This document shows positions 1 to 11,370 of a DNA stretch of 64,000 nucleotides, piece after piece. This stretch comes from Beta vulgaris subsp. vulgaris (lineage: Eukaryota > Streptophyta > Magnoliopsida > Caryophyllales > Amaranthaceae). Position 1 is the first letter of the stretch. Every line of letters starts with the position of its first letter. The position numbers were made by a program, and so were the translations under genes. A model generated the notes under the pieces. The model made no database searches, was not told the DNA's origin, and saw nothing but the letters and a program-made list of their open reading frames with translations. The DNA lies in contig NC_079206.1 of the NCBI RefSeq assembly GCF_026745355.1, forward strand, positions 31,359,053 to 31,423,052, in the 5' to 3' direction.

Positions 1-1202
1 ATCAATACCCAACACCGAGATAGGTACCCCACAATACTCGGCCAAACAAGGGTAGTTCTCCCAAGAAGGTAGAGAAATGAGAGTCCGAATAGGAGAACTC
101 GAAGTCAAATTAGCTTTCTTGGCAAATGAATTAGACACACAAGACACAGATGCACCAGAATCAAACAACACAGAAGCAGGAACAGAATTAACAAGAAAGG
201 TACCTGAGATGACGTCGGGATGAACATCGGTGTCGGAATGAGTCATACTGTAAACCCGATTCTTTGGCGGAGCAGAATGACTAGGAGGAACAGGGGGCTT
301 AGCTGTAGCCCTCGGATTCATGGGACACTCATAACTCTTGTGACCCGCCTCTCTACAATAGAAGCAAACAATAGCAGCACCCTCACAATCCTTTCCCGGA
401 TGTAAAGGCTTCTCACACCTCCGACACTTGGACGGATCAAAACCCTGCCTAGAACCGGAGCCCTGGTATCCACCACGGAAACTTGGCTCAAACCTCGGCT
501 TCTTAGCCGGACCAGGGGCAACAGACGGAAAAGGCTTCCTCACAGATGCGGCCATAACAGCTTCTTCCTCTCTCACTGATGCATGAACACTAAGTGCCAT
601 CTCATAAGCAGCTTGAAAAGTAGTAACCCTGAACACAACACTAGGGTCCTTACCCTCGGATTCATCTTCTTTATATATCTCTTAACCCTCTCAGCTTCGG
701 TGGGAATGATAGTACCAGCAAATTTAGTCAGCTCCGTGAAGCAATCAATGTACTTCTGGATGTCCATACTCCCTTGAGTCAAAGATAAAAATTCTTCCTG
801 CTTTTGCCAGCGCAACTCATCAGGGTAGAATCTCTCTTTCAGCTTGGCGAAGAACTGAGTCCACCCAAAACCAGCTGTAGCCATACACACATCCTTCACC
901 GTACTCCACCAATTATCCGCCTCTTTCTTCATATAGTACATCCCAATCGGTACCATTTCGGCAGCAGAGCAGTTTGTTGCCGTGAATAGCTGCTCCATCT
1001 CCCTTAACCAGTTTTCCAAAGCCACAGGATCAGCAACACCATCGTATGTAGGGGGCCTGTGACGGTCAAACCGGTCGAAAGCAGACTGTCCACTACTCGA
1101 AGAAACAGCCCTATTAGCTAAAGAGATGAAAGCATTTTCCAGGCTTACGCGACGACGACGAGCAACTTCCTTTCTAGCGGCTAACTGTTGTCGTGGAGGC
1201 AT
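1..1202 (-). pseudogene. Ty3/Gypsy gag and start of protease, partial copy at window edge
   Basis: Gag starts at 1202 with MPPRQQLAARKEVARRRR, a basic N-terminus also seen in the other copies. The Retrotrans_gag-type capsid region follows (PPTYDG, LENWLREMEQLF, KKEADNWW). The frame breaks near 630, where one C is missing compared with other copies in the stretch before the basic TEAERVKRYIKKMN segment. Two tandem CCHC zinc knuckles lie around 350-440 (CRRC...H...C and CFYC...H...C). The protease active-site motif FDSGASVSC lies near 140-170. The serine codon before the VREEE segment is intact here, whereas copies B, C and D have a stop. The rest of pol lies left of the window. Confidence 0.9.
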
Positions 1203-1421
1203 ACTACAAAACAGAAACTATCAGGTTAGTCTATCAAAATCACATAAGCAAGCATTAAATCAATAAACATAGTAAACAAAATGTTTCCCCAGGTTTACTT
1301 CCTACCCAGGTAACTCTCATACACTCTAGACTTGAAATCTAAGACACTAGTAATCCTAGTCACAAGTCTACTCATCTTCTGGTAAAATAATAGAAACTTA
1401 ACAGAGCTTCTGGAACGTTTT

Positions 1422-1433
1422 GCTCTGATACCA
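1422..1433 (-). other. Primer-binding site, initiator tRNA-Met type
   Basis: The minus strand reads TGGTATCAGAGC two bases after the LTR1 end, the standard plant iMet PBS for Ty3/Gypsy and Ty1/Copia elements. It primes minus-strand DNA synthesis of the element lying to its left. Confidence 0.9.
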
Positions 1434-2110
1434 TCTGTAATATACCGTCCAAAACCAAGAGGTACGTTGCCTTAAGATAAGGTAATAGTTATATATAATG
1501 GCAGCGGAAATTCAAAGAGACGGAGATGCCACTCTAAGGAGTAGAACAAAAACTAAAATAGAATAACCATCATAGGAAAAGTCAACTCCAGTACATATAA
1601 TCAAAAGGGAAAATGAGGTCCCATACCCTCATTCTTCAACAAGTCTCAAAGACTCATACAACCACCAAAGTAAACCTCAAAATCATAGAGTAAACAAAAC
1701 TATGACAACTGAAATCCATAGTTCCAATACATAAGTCAAAACTAGAATTAGCTACTTAAACCAACTAAGTATCTAATCCTAAGTCCAAATTTGAAATACT
1801 CATCCACTATGACAAGCTCCCTTTCTTTGCTCACACGGGGAACACACACACCCCCGAACCTGACTAGAACCACTCTAAGCAGCGTCACCATCTAAACAAA
1901 GATATAACAATTTCCACAATCAGTGGGGAGTAACTAGCAGTTCTCCCAGCTCAAATTGAAACAGATAGGAGCTTAAATAATTAGAAACAACATCAGAAAA
2001 CTTAATACCAATCACCAACTCGCTATAAGGTACATACAACAACCATGCAACAAATGCGGTCAACGTTGCAACAAATGCAACAAATGCGGTCCACAAGCTC
2101 AAACATAACA

Positions 2111-2410
2111 GACCATACCGCCTGTGAGTAGACTCATTGGACCATGCCGCCCAAGGCCTACGTTGCATATTCGAGGAACCATACCGCCCTTTTCGAATAG
2201 CTATAATCTACGGATCATACCACCCGTAGTACCCAATGGACCATACCGCCCACGGTTTAGTAACCAAAGCCTAGGACCATACTGCCCTTAGGTTAACGAG
2301 CATAAATTTTTCGGACCATACCGCCCTTAACAATTCCACTCAAACTCCTTGAACCATACTGTTCATAGGATTTCCTAATGAAGACCTCTTGAACCATACC
2401 GTTCCTAGAG
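2111..2410. repeat. Degenerate GGACCATACCGCCC box cluster in LTR1
   Basis: About nine imperfect copies of a 14-base box (GGACCATACCGCCC and variants such as GAACCATACTGTTC) recur every 30-50 bp. The variable spacers between them begin with short partly repeated tails such as TTAGG or ACGG. Equivalent clusters occur in LTR2 (about 9350-9600), LTR3 (about 16630-16890), LTR4 (about 23970-24270) and LTR5 (about 30910-31200). Spacers are not conserved in length, so this is a degenerate internal repeat of the LTR. Confidence 0.75.
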
Positions 2411-2916
2411 TTACTCTATCAACAACGTGCAATCATACAAGATAAGCACACATGGATCAAATCCAACCATCAATAAGAACAAGTTATGAGCGAAACCCAA
2501 CCAAGCATACCCAACAAGGTTCCAACATGAGTTTGCATAGCCAACACAAATGACCGGCACGTTCAAGACTCAAAACCAAGAGTTACCCATCACATGAGAA
2601 CACATACCCTTAACGTAATACTTAAACCACCCAAAAACTACTCAAACATCTTTAGCATACTTATCTAAGACCAACCAAGCCAAAACACACAAGCTGTAGA
2701 CCAAAAACAGAAATAAAGACACCACAACACGACCCAGGGGCAGACCACCCGTCGCGAGGTGCGACGAGGCTCGCGGGTCGTGATTGGGAGCCGTCACGAG
2801 TCGCGAGCAGCCTTCTGCCGTGGCCTGGGAGTTTCGTTCGCTCGCCTACGCACGCTCCTCCGAGGCTTGCTCCAGCCTTCCTTTACACCCATTCTTAGAC
2901 CGAACAATCTCGTAAC

Positions 2917-3240
2917 GACCATGACCCACCAACAACAACCCAACAACAACAACAACTCCAACCCAACAATACTTTCCAACACCAACAATAACAACGATAA
3001 TAACAATAACTCCAACCCAATGACAACGAAAATAACAACGACAATAACAACAACAATACTCTTCAACACCAACAACAACGACGATAATAACAACTCCAAC
3101 CCAATGACAACGAAAATAAAAACGACAATAACAACAACAACGCTCTTCAACACCAACAACAACGACAATAATAGCAATAACAACGACAATAATAACAACA
3201 ACAACTACAATAACAAATCCATCAACAAAACAACCACAAT
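2917..3240. repeat. AAC-rich simple repeat inside LTR1
   Basis: This is a low-complexity stretch of CAACAA, ACGACAATAAT and CTCTTCAACACC units, in roughly 100-bp higher-order blocks. Homologous tracts lie at about 10108-10362, 17393-17645, 24760-25075 and 31680-32010. Its Asn/Thr-rich plus-strand and Val/Leu-rich minus-strand open frames are composition artefacts and not genes. Confidence 0.85.
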
Positions 3241-3330
3241 AGCAACATGAAACTTTAACCATACAATCTTCTAAGTTCTTCCTAACATGATACTACGTTC
3301 TCTAACGCATTTCTAACAACCTAAGTTCAA

Positions 3331-3338
3331 TATTTATA
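3331..3338 (-). promoter_or_regulatory. Putative TATA box of LTR1
   Basis: The minus strand reads TATAAATA within GAGTATAAATATTG, about 0.9 kb into the LTR. It is conserved in LTR2 and LTR3 and changed to TATAGATA in LTR4 and LTR5. This fits the U3 promoter, but the transcription start is not demonstrated. Confidence 0.55.
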
Positions 3339-4243
3339 CTCTACCGAACTAGAAAAACGCTAGTTACCTTTTTTTGGGAAGATTCACAAACGAAAGGTTC
3401 CAAGTCCTCTAGAGATCTTGAGAAATATCACCACTTCGGCCTCCTATGAACACAATCGCAACAAACTCAATACGCGCTTGAAACCGATGCAAATATGGCT
3501 CGAAAACAAGGAACAAAATCTGATTTTTGTGTGAGAAAATATGGATGAAGAACAAAAGCTTTTCCCCTCCCTTTTTCCTTTGAGAATGACGTACGAAATG
3601 AGGAGTAACAAGGAAGAGTTTTCTGATTTTTATTTTTAGAAATTAAGGTGAAGGGTTTGTGGTTTATGAGGTCTAATAAGGAGGAAAATGAAGAGATGAC
3701 CTTTGGTTAACGCGACGTTACAAAAGGAACTTAAAAAGCTGTCCAAACTTTTCGTATAACATGGCTATATCAGAATTTTCGGACCTCCCTAAACAAATAA
3801 CAAAATGTACGAAGGCTATTACTAGTACAATGTACATTTTCCGGCATCACGTAAAACACTCGGCATGTATAAGTATATGTTTTCCAAACTGAAAATTATG
3901 TATAAGTATATGTTTTCCAAACTAAAAATTATTATTACCAACGTAATATAAATATACACGTATTATACTATCACATTATACACTCGGCACACGCAATAGT
4001 ACTAAATTGTCCGTTTCATAAGAACAATGCAGACAATTATATTATACGACTAACACAATGCCACATAAATAAGACGTACATTATAACTCTGCACCAAGTC
4101 AATTAAAATAATGTAGGTGTAAAAAATATATATATACATAAATTTATGTACTTTCCGAAAATAATTTAATAGAAATATAATTTATCACATCAGATAATAA
4201 TAATTAACACGCGAAAATTTCAGAGAAATTTCGGGTTGTTACA

Positions 4244-4257
4244 ATCTCCTCTCCTTA
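4244..4257 (-). other. Polypurine tract of internal A
   Basis: The minus strand reads TAAGGAGAGGAGAT directly before the LTR start TGTAAC. This is the plus-strand primer position of an LTR retrotransposon. Confidence 0.85.
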
Positions 4258-4278
4258 AGAAAAAGTTCGTCATGGAAC

Positions 4279-5640
4279 TTAAAATAACAAGGAAATACCT
4301 GAGACAAAAAGCTCGGGATACTTGAGCCTCATCGACTCTTCCGTCTCCCAAGTGGCTTCCTCGTACTTTTGGCTTCTCCAAAGCACTTTAACAAAGGGTA
4401 TCACCTTCCTTCTTAGGGCACGATTCTGACGGTCCAAGATCACAACTGGTCACTCCTCAAAAGTCATGTTCGGCTCGATAGAGACCGACTCTATATGGAT
4501 GACATGAGACGGATCACAGCGATACCTCCGCAACTGCGACACATGGAACACATCATGCACCCTCGACAACTCAGGGGGCATAGCCAATCTGTAAGCCACC
4601 TCCCCAATCCTCTCGAGAATTTCATTGGGGCCAACATACTTCGGGCTTAACTTGCCTTTTTGCCCAAATCTCGCCACTCCCTTCATCGGAGACACCTTCA
4701 ACAGCACCTTATCCCCAACGGTGAAAGAAATAGGCTTCCGACGCAAGTCTGCATAAGAACTCTGCCTATCTGGAGCAGCCTTCATTCTAGCCTGAATCAC
4801 TTTTACTTGCTCAACAGTATCTTGGATCAAGTCTGGTCCCAACACCAACGAGTCACTTATGTCGCTCCAACAAGTGGGACTCAACTTCAACTTAGTACCA
4901 AATGCTTCTTGCAGAGCAACCAAAAAATGAGACAAGAATCTAGGGTCATGGTCAGATACTATATCCTTCGGAACACCGTGCAATCGAATGATTTCATTAG
5001 CGTAGGCTTCTGCTAACTCTTCCATAGACCAAGTATTCTTCATCGGAATAAACCGAGCTACCTTAGTCAATCGGTCGACAATCACCCACACCGCATTCTT
5101 ACCCCCAGCAGCTCTCGGAAGACCCATAACAAAGTCCATCGAGATAGAATCGAACTTCCACGCAGGAATTGGTAATGGTTGTAGCAAACAACCCGGTCTC
5201 TGATGCTCGATCTTAATCTTTTTACACACCAGACACCTGGCCACAAATTCCCTTTTCATGCAAGGCCTCTGGAGATTAGCCTTGAGATCCTTGTAAAGCT
5301 TATCACCCCCAGGATGAACAGAGTAGGGAGTACAATTAGCTTCCTCGAGAATCTTCTTCTTAAGCTCCAAGTCATTAGGCACACACCAACGACTCATAAA
5401 CTTTAGCCCTCCCTCGGAATCGACTTCGAAATTTTCGGCTCGGCCCTGAGCCTTAGCTTCACGGATCTTTTCGAACTCAGGATCATACTTCTGATTCTCT
5501 CGCAACTCTTGGAACAAGGCAGGCTCGGCACTCATAGCACAGAGAGTTTCCACCGAACCCCGAGGTACCACCTCGATTTCAAGCTTCTGAAATTCATCAC
5601 ATAAGTCTCTCGGCGGAATTCTAACCGCATTAAGAGAATG
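4279..5640 (-). pseudogene. Gypsy copy A integrase and chromodomain, internally deleted
   Basis: The integrase runs from the H2C2 zinc-binding region (near 5300-5220) through the catalytic core (first Asp in SMDFVMGLP near 5130, second in VSDHDPRFL near 4955) to the C-terminal [16 protein letters not shown] region. Relative to copy C about 210 bp are missing in frame near 4885-4890, where KLKLS joins directly to TCWSDIS. The deleted part contains the catalytic Glu of the DDE triad, so this integrase should be inactive. A CGA to TGA change (stop at 4450-4452) cuts the frame just before the chromodomain-like tail, whose remains (KVLW, EEATWE) lie at about 4290-4400. The frame ends at 4279 in alignment with copy C. 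Confidence 0.9.
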
Positions 5641-7495
5641 CTTCGACTTACGGTTGAGAGCATCCGCAACCACATTAGCTTTGCCCTCATGGTAATCAAG
5701 CTGCAGATCGTAATCCTTGATCAACTCCAACCATCTTCTCTGCCTCATATTCAAATCTCTTTGAGTGAAGATGTACTTGAGGCTTTTGTGGTCGGTAAAC
5801 ACCTTACACGAAACCCCATACAGATAGTGTCGCCGGATTTTAAGAGCGAACACCACAGCAGCCAACTCCAAATCATGAGTAGGTAATTCTTTTCATGCAC
5901 CTTCAACTGCCTGGATGCATACGCCACCACTTTCCCTTATTGCATAAGAACACAACCCAAACCAAGCTTCGATGCGTCACTATATACTTCAAACCCAACC
6001 CCTTCAGTAGGCAAGGTTAGAACAGGAGCGGTAGTGAGGCACTTCTTTAATTCTTGGAATGCTTTTTCACACTCTTCGGACCACATGAACTTACTCTCCT
6101 TCTTCATCAATTTAGTCAACGGTTGAGCTATCCTTGAGAAACCCTGAACAAACCTCCGATAGTAACCGGCAAGACCAAGAAACTCCGATCTCGGAAACAT
6201 TCTTAGGACTCTCCCAATCCACGACAGCTCTAACCTTAGAAGGATCTACCATCACTCCATCCTTGCTGATAACATGGCCTAGGAACGACACCTCCTTCTG
6301 CCAGACCTCACACTTGGAGAACTTTGCCAACCATTTATGTTGCCTCAAAATACCCAAGATCAATCTCAGATGCCTCTCATGCTCTGCTTCATTCTTATAG
6401 TACACCAGGATATCGTCGATGAAAACGACTACACACGAATCCAGGAACTCATGGAAAGAACGGTTCATCTGATCCATGGATACAGCAGGGGCATTAGTCA
6501 AACCGAAGGGCATGACCACGAACTCATAGTGCCCATATCTTGTTTGGAAGGCGGTCTTAGGAATGTCCTCCTTCTTCACCGGAATCTGGTGATAACTGAC
6601 CTCAGGTCAATCTTCGAAATACTCCCGCACCCTTTAACTGGTCAAACACATCCTCAATGCGGGGCAAGGGATACCTATTCTTGATAGTCGCCTTGTTCAA
6701 TTCCCGATAATCAATACAAAGCCGCATACTCCCGTCTTTCTTTTTGACAAACAGCATAGGGGCAACCCACGGCGAGACACTTGGCCTAATAAATCCCCTA
6801 TCAATCAATTCTTGCAACTGAGTCTTCAACTCTTGCAACTCAGCAGGCGCCATTCTATACGTGGCCTTTGACAAAGGAACAGTACCAGGAGTCAAGTCAA
6901 TGCTGAACTCAACTTCTCTTTCAGGAGGATACCCGGTAGCTCATCAGGAAAAACGTCGATACTCACGGACAACAGGATGTCCTCTAACTTCGCTTCTTGG
7001 GTTAAATCTTTACCATACAGAGGAACACTTGCTCCCCTTTCTGACGGAGCCTTTGCATTTTGAGAGCAGAAACGATCTTTACTCCCTTCTTCAACACCAC
7101 TCCACTATAGGAGATATGCTTGCCACATGGACTACGAAGAGTCACTTTTTGATCGCGGCAATGAATCTGAGCCCGATACTTGGACAACCGTCCATGCCCA
7201 AAATAACATCAAACTCGGCCATGGAGAATGCCTTGAGATCGGCAGGCAGATCAATACCCAACACAGAGATAGGCACCCTACAATACTCGACCAAACAAGG
7301 GTAGTTCTCCCAAGAAGGTAGAGAAATAAGAGTCCGAATAGGAGAACTCGAAGTCAAATTAGCTTTCTTGGCAAATGAATTAGACATACAAGACACTGAT
7401 GCCCCAGAATCATACAACACAGAAGCAGGAACAGAATTAACAAGCAAGGTACCTGAGATGACGTCGGTATGAACATCGGCGTCGGAATGAGTGAT
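5641..7495 (-). pseudogene. Gypsy copy A protease, reverse transcriptase and RNase H
   Basis: The protease has YDSGASVSCMS near 7400. The connecting segment leads to the RT start ([10 protein letters not shown] near 6850). RT motifs include [19 protein letters not shown] (about 6750), MPFGLTNAP (about 6510) and an intact catalytic FIDD (about 6425). RNase H begins with [13 protein letters not shown] (about 5960) and continues through [11 protein letters not shown] (about 5790). Frameshifts occur near 6940 (missing base before the RT), 6615 (one base lost after GAGVF) and 6190 (missing base between VSEI and [10 protein letters not shown]), plus a stop after VLMQ near 5937. The serine codon in the protease-RT linker is intact here, unlike in B and C. 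Confidence 0.9.
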
Positions 7496-8445
7496 ACTGT
7501 AAACCCGATTCTTTGGCGGAGCAGAATGGCAAGGAGGAACAGGGGGCTTAGCTGTAGCCCTCGGATTCTTGGGACACTCATAACTCTTGTGACCCGCCTC
7601 TCTACAATAGAAGCAAACAATAGGATCACCCTCACAATCCTTTCCCGGATGTAAAGGCTTCTCACACCTCCGACACTTGGACGGATCAAAACCCTGCCTA
7701 GAACCGGAGCCTTGGTATCCACCACGGAAACTCGGCTCAAACCTCGGCTCTTACCGACCAGGGCAACAGACGGAAAAGGCTTCCTCACAGATGCGGCCAT
7801 AACAGCTTCTTCCTCTCTCGCTGATGCATGATCACTAAGGGCCATCTTATAAACAGCTTGAAAAGTAGTAACCCCTGAACACAGCACCAGGGTCCTTACC
7901 CTCGGATTCATCTTCTTTATATATCTCTTAACCCTCTCAGCTTCGGTGGGAATGACAGTACCAGCAAATTTAGACAGCTCCGTGAAGCAATCAATGTACT
8001 TCAGGATGTCCATACTCCCTTGAGTCAAAGATAAAATTCTTCTGCTTTTGCCAGCGCAACTCATCAGGTAGAATCTCTCTTTCAGCTTGGCGGAGAACTG
8101 AGTCCACCCAAAACCAGCTGTAGCCATACACACATCCTTCACCGTACTCCACCAATTATCCGCCTCTTTCTTCAGATAGTACATCCCAATCGGTACCATT
8201 TCGGCAGCAGAGCAGTTTGTTGCCGTGAATAGCTGCTCTATCTCCCTTAACCAGTTTTCCAAAGCCACAGGATCAGCAACACCATCGTAAGTAGGGGGCC
8301 TGTGACGGTCAAACCGGTCGAAAGCAGACTGTCCACTACTCGAAGAAACAGCCCTATTAGCTAAAGAGATGAAAGCATTTTCCAGGCTTACGCGACGACG
8401 ACGCACAACTTCCTTTCTAGCGGCTAACTGTTGTCGTGGAGGCAT
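7496..8445 (-). pseudogene. Gypsy copy A gag
   Basis: It starts at 8445 with MPPRQQLAARKEVVRRRR and has the same capsid region as the other copies (PPTYDG, WLREIEQLF, KKEADNWW). A one-base deletion near 8087 and further losses near 8040 shift the frame twice before TQGSMDI. Missing bases near 7750-7760 put the zinc-knuckle region out of frame with the capsid. Two CCHC knuckles (CRRC..H..C, CFYC..H..C) are readable around 7600-7680 in the original frame. Gag packages RNA in a virus-like particle in the cytoplasm; this copy cannot make the full product as read. Confidence 0.9.
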
Positions 8446-8664
8446 ACTACAAAACAGAAACTATCACGTTAGTCTATGAAAATCACATAAGCAAGCATTA
8501 AATCAATAAACATAGTAAACAAAATGTTTCCCCAGGTTTACTTCCTACCCAGGTGACTCTCATACACTTTAGACTTGAAATCTAAGACATTGGTAATCCT
8601 AGTCACAAGTCTACTCATCTTCTGGTAAAATAATAGAAACTTAACAGAGCTTCTGGAACGTTTT

Positions 8665-8676
8665 GCTCTGATACCA
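8665..8676 (-). other. Primer-binding site of internal A
   Basis: The minus strand reads TGGTATCAGAGC, separated from the LTR2 end by GT. It is of the iMet type. Confidence 0.9.
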
Positions 8677-8678
8677 AC

Positions 8679-11336
8679 TGTAACATCCCGTCCAAAACCA
8701 AGAGGTACATAGCCTTAAGAATAAGGTAATAGTTATATATAATGGCAGCGGAAATTCAAGAGACGGAGATGCCACTCTAGGAGTAGAACAAAAACTAAAA
8801 TAGAATAACCATCATAGGAAAGTCAACTCGAGTACATATAATCAAAAGGAAAATGAGGTCCCATACCCTCATTCTTCAACAAGTCTCAAGAGTCATACAA
8901 CCACCAAAGTAAACCTCAAAATCATAGAGTAAACAAAACTATGACAACTGAAATCCATAGTTCCAATACATAAGTCAAAACTAGAATTAGCTACTTAAAC
9001 CAACTAAGTATCTAATCCTAAGTCCAAATTTGAAATACTCATCCACTATCACAAGCTCCCTTTCTTTGCTCAGACGGGGAACACACACACCCCGAACCAG
9101 ACTAGAACCACTCTAAGCGTCACCATCTAAACAAAGATACAACAATTTCCACAATCAGTGGGGAGTAACTAGTAGTTCTCCCAGCTCAAATAGAAACAGA
9201 TAGGAGCTTAAATAATTAGAAACAACATCAGAAAACTTAATACCAATCACCAACTCGCTATAAGGTACAGACAACAAACATGCAACAAATGCGGTCAACG
9301 TTGCAACAAATGCGGTCCCAAGCTCAAACATACATTGGACCATGCCTCCAAGGCCTACGTTGCATATTCGAGAACCATACCGCGCTTTTCGAATAGCTAT
9401 AATCTACGGATCATACCACCCGTAGTACCCAATGGACCATACCGCCCACGGTTTAGTAACCAAAGTCTAGGACCATACTGCCCTTAGGCTAACGAGCATA
9501 AATTTTTAGGACCATACCGCCCTTAACAATTCCACTCAAACTCCTTGAACCATGCTGTTCATAGGATTTCCTAATGAAGACCTCTAGAACTATACCGTTC
9601 CTAGAGTTACTCTATCAACAACGTGCAATCATACAAGACAAGCACACATGGATTAAATCCAACCATCAATAAGAACAAGTTATGAGCGAAACCCAACCAA
9701 GCATACCCAACAAGGTTCCAACAGAGTTTGCATAGCCAACACAAACGACCGGCACGTTCAAGACTCAAAACCAAGAGTTACCCATCACATGAAACACATA
9801 CCCTTAACGTAATACTTAAACCACCAAAAACTACTAAACATCTTTAGCATACTTATCTAAGACCAACCAAGCCAAAACACACAAGTTGTAGACCAAAAAC
9901 AGAAATAAAGACACCACAACACGACCCAGGGGCAGACCACCCGACGCGAGGTGCGACGAGGCTCGCGGGTCGTGATTGGCATCCATCGCGAGCAGCCTTC
10001 TGCCGTGGCCTGCGAGCTTCGTTCGCTCGCCTACGCACGCTCCTCCGAGGCTTGCTCCAGCCATCCTTTACACCCACACTTACACCAAACAATCTCGTAA
10101 CGACCATGACCCACCAACAACAACCAAACAACAACAACAACTCCATCAACCTCAACCACGACAATAACGACAACAACACTTTCCAACACCAACAATAACG
10201 ACGATAATAATACCAACTCCAACCCAATGACAACGAAAATAAAAACGACAATTACAACAACAACGCTCTTCCACACCAACAACAACGACAATAATAGCAA
10301 TAACAACGACAATAATAACAACAACAACGACAATAACGAATCCATCAACAAAACAACCACAATAGAACATGAAACTTTAACCATACAATCTTCTAAGTTC
10401 TTCTAACAGATACTACATTCTCTAACGCATTTCTAAAACCTAAGTTCAATATTTATACTCTACCGAAAGAAAAACGCTAGTTACCTTTTTCTTGGGAAGA
10501 TTCACAAAAAAAGGTTCCAAGTCCTCTAGAGATCTTGAGAAATATCACCACTTCGGCCTCCTATAACACAATCACAACGAATCCAATACGCGCTTGAAAC
10601 CGATGCAAATATGGCTCGAAAACAAGTAACAAAATCTGATTTTTGTGTGAGAAAATATGGATGAAGAACAAAAGTTTTCCCCTCCCTTTTCCTTTAGAAT
10701 GACGTATAAATAAGAGTAACAAGGAAGAGTTTTCTGATTTTTATTTTCAGAAATTAAGGTGAAGGGTTTGAGGTTTATGAGGTCTAATAAGGAGGAAATG
10801 AAGAGATGACCTTTGGTTAACGCGGCGTTACAATAGAACTTAAAAGCTGTCAAACTTTCGTATAACATGGCTATATCAGAATTTCGGACCTCCCTAAACA
10901 AATAAAAATGTACGAAGGCTATTACTAGTACAATGTACATTTTCCGGCATCACGTAAAACACTCGGCATGTATAAGTATATGTTTTCCAAACTGAAAATT
11001 ATGTATAAGTATATGTTTTCCAAACTGAAAATTATTACCACGTAATATAAATATACACGTATTATACTATCACATTATACACTCGGCACACGCAATAGTA
11101 CTACATTGTCCGTTTCATAAGAACAATGCAGACAATTATATTATACGACTAACACAATGCCACATAAATAAGACGTACATTATAACTTTCACCAAGTCAA
11201 TTAAAATAATGTAGGTGAAAATATATATACATAAATTTATGTACTTTCCGAAAATAATTTAATAGAAATATAATTTATCACATCAGATAATAATAATTAA
11301 CACGCGAAAATTTCAGAGAAATTTCGGGTTGTTACA
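8679..11336 (-). repeat. LTR2 of the Gypsy array (2658 bp)
   Basis: It runs from TGTAACATCCCG at 8679 to GGGTTGTTACA at 11336 on the plus strand. It has the tandem 33-bp unit (10968-11000 and 11001-11033) like LTR1 and LTR3. It lacks the roughly 26-bp segment containing the CCTGTGAGTAGACTC spacer that LTR1, LTR4 and LTR5 keep near the CCATACCGCC cluster. Many single-base deletions separate it from LTR3. Confidence 0.93.
10450..10457 (-). promoter_or_regulatory. Putative TATA box of LTR2
   Basis: The minus strand reads TATAAATA in the same context as in LTR1. Confidence 0.5.
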
Positions 11337-11350
11337 ATCTCCTCTCCTTA
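11337..11350 (-). other. Polypurine tract of internal B
   Basis: The minus strand reads TAAGGAGAGGAGAT immediately before the LTR2 start. Confidence 0.85.
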
Positions 11351-11370
11351 AGAAAAGTTCGTCCTGGAAC

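Larger units (their letters stand above)
1436..4243 (-). repeat. LTR1 of the Gypsy array (2808 bp)
   Basis: On the minus strand it begins TGTAACAACCCG and ends in TTACA next to the PBS. The left terminus here is degenerate (TGTAATATACC on the plus strand instead of TGTAACATCCC). It contains a minus-strand TATA-like box (3331-3338), an AAC-rich simple repeat, a GC-rich CGCGAG block (about 2745-2860) and nine imperfect copies of a GGACCATACCGCCC box (2111-2410). A 33-bp unit is duplicated in tandem at 3865-3897 and 3898-3930. It acts as 5' LTR for the partial copy at its left and as 3' LTR for internal A. Confidence 0.92.

Noticed and set aside
2111..2410. CRISPR-like array
   Set aside because: The repeats are imperfect, spacers vary in length and are themselves related, and the cluster recurs inside plant LTRs; there are no cas genes.
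2759..3262. Long Asn/Thr-rich and Val/Leu-rich open frames in the LTR
   Set aside because: They follow from the AAC-type simple repeat, occur in several frames on both strands at the same place in every LTR, and have no domain.
4450..5871. Intact host gene, because of its 473-codon frame
   Set aside because: It is RNase H plus integrase of Gypsy copy A, with an internal deletion and a premature stop.
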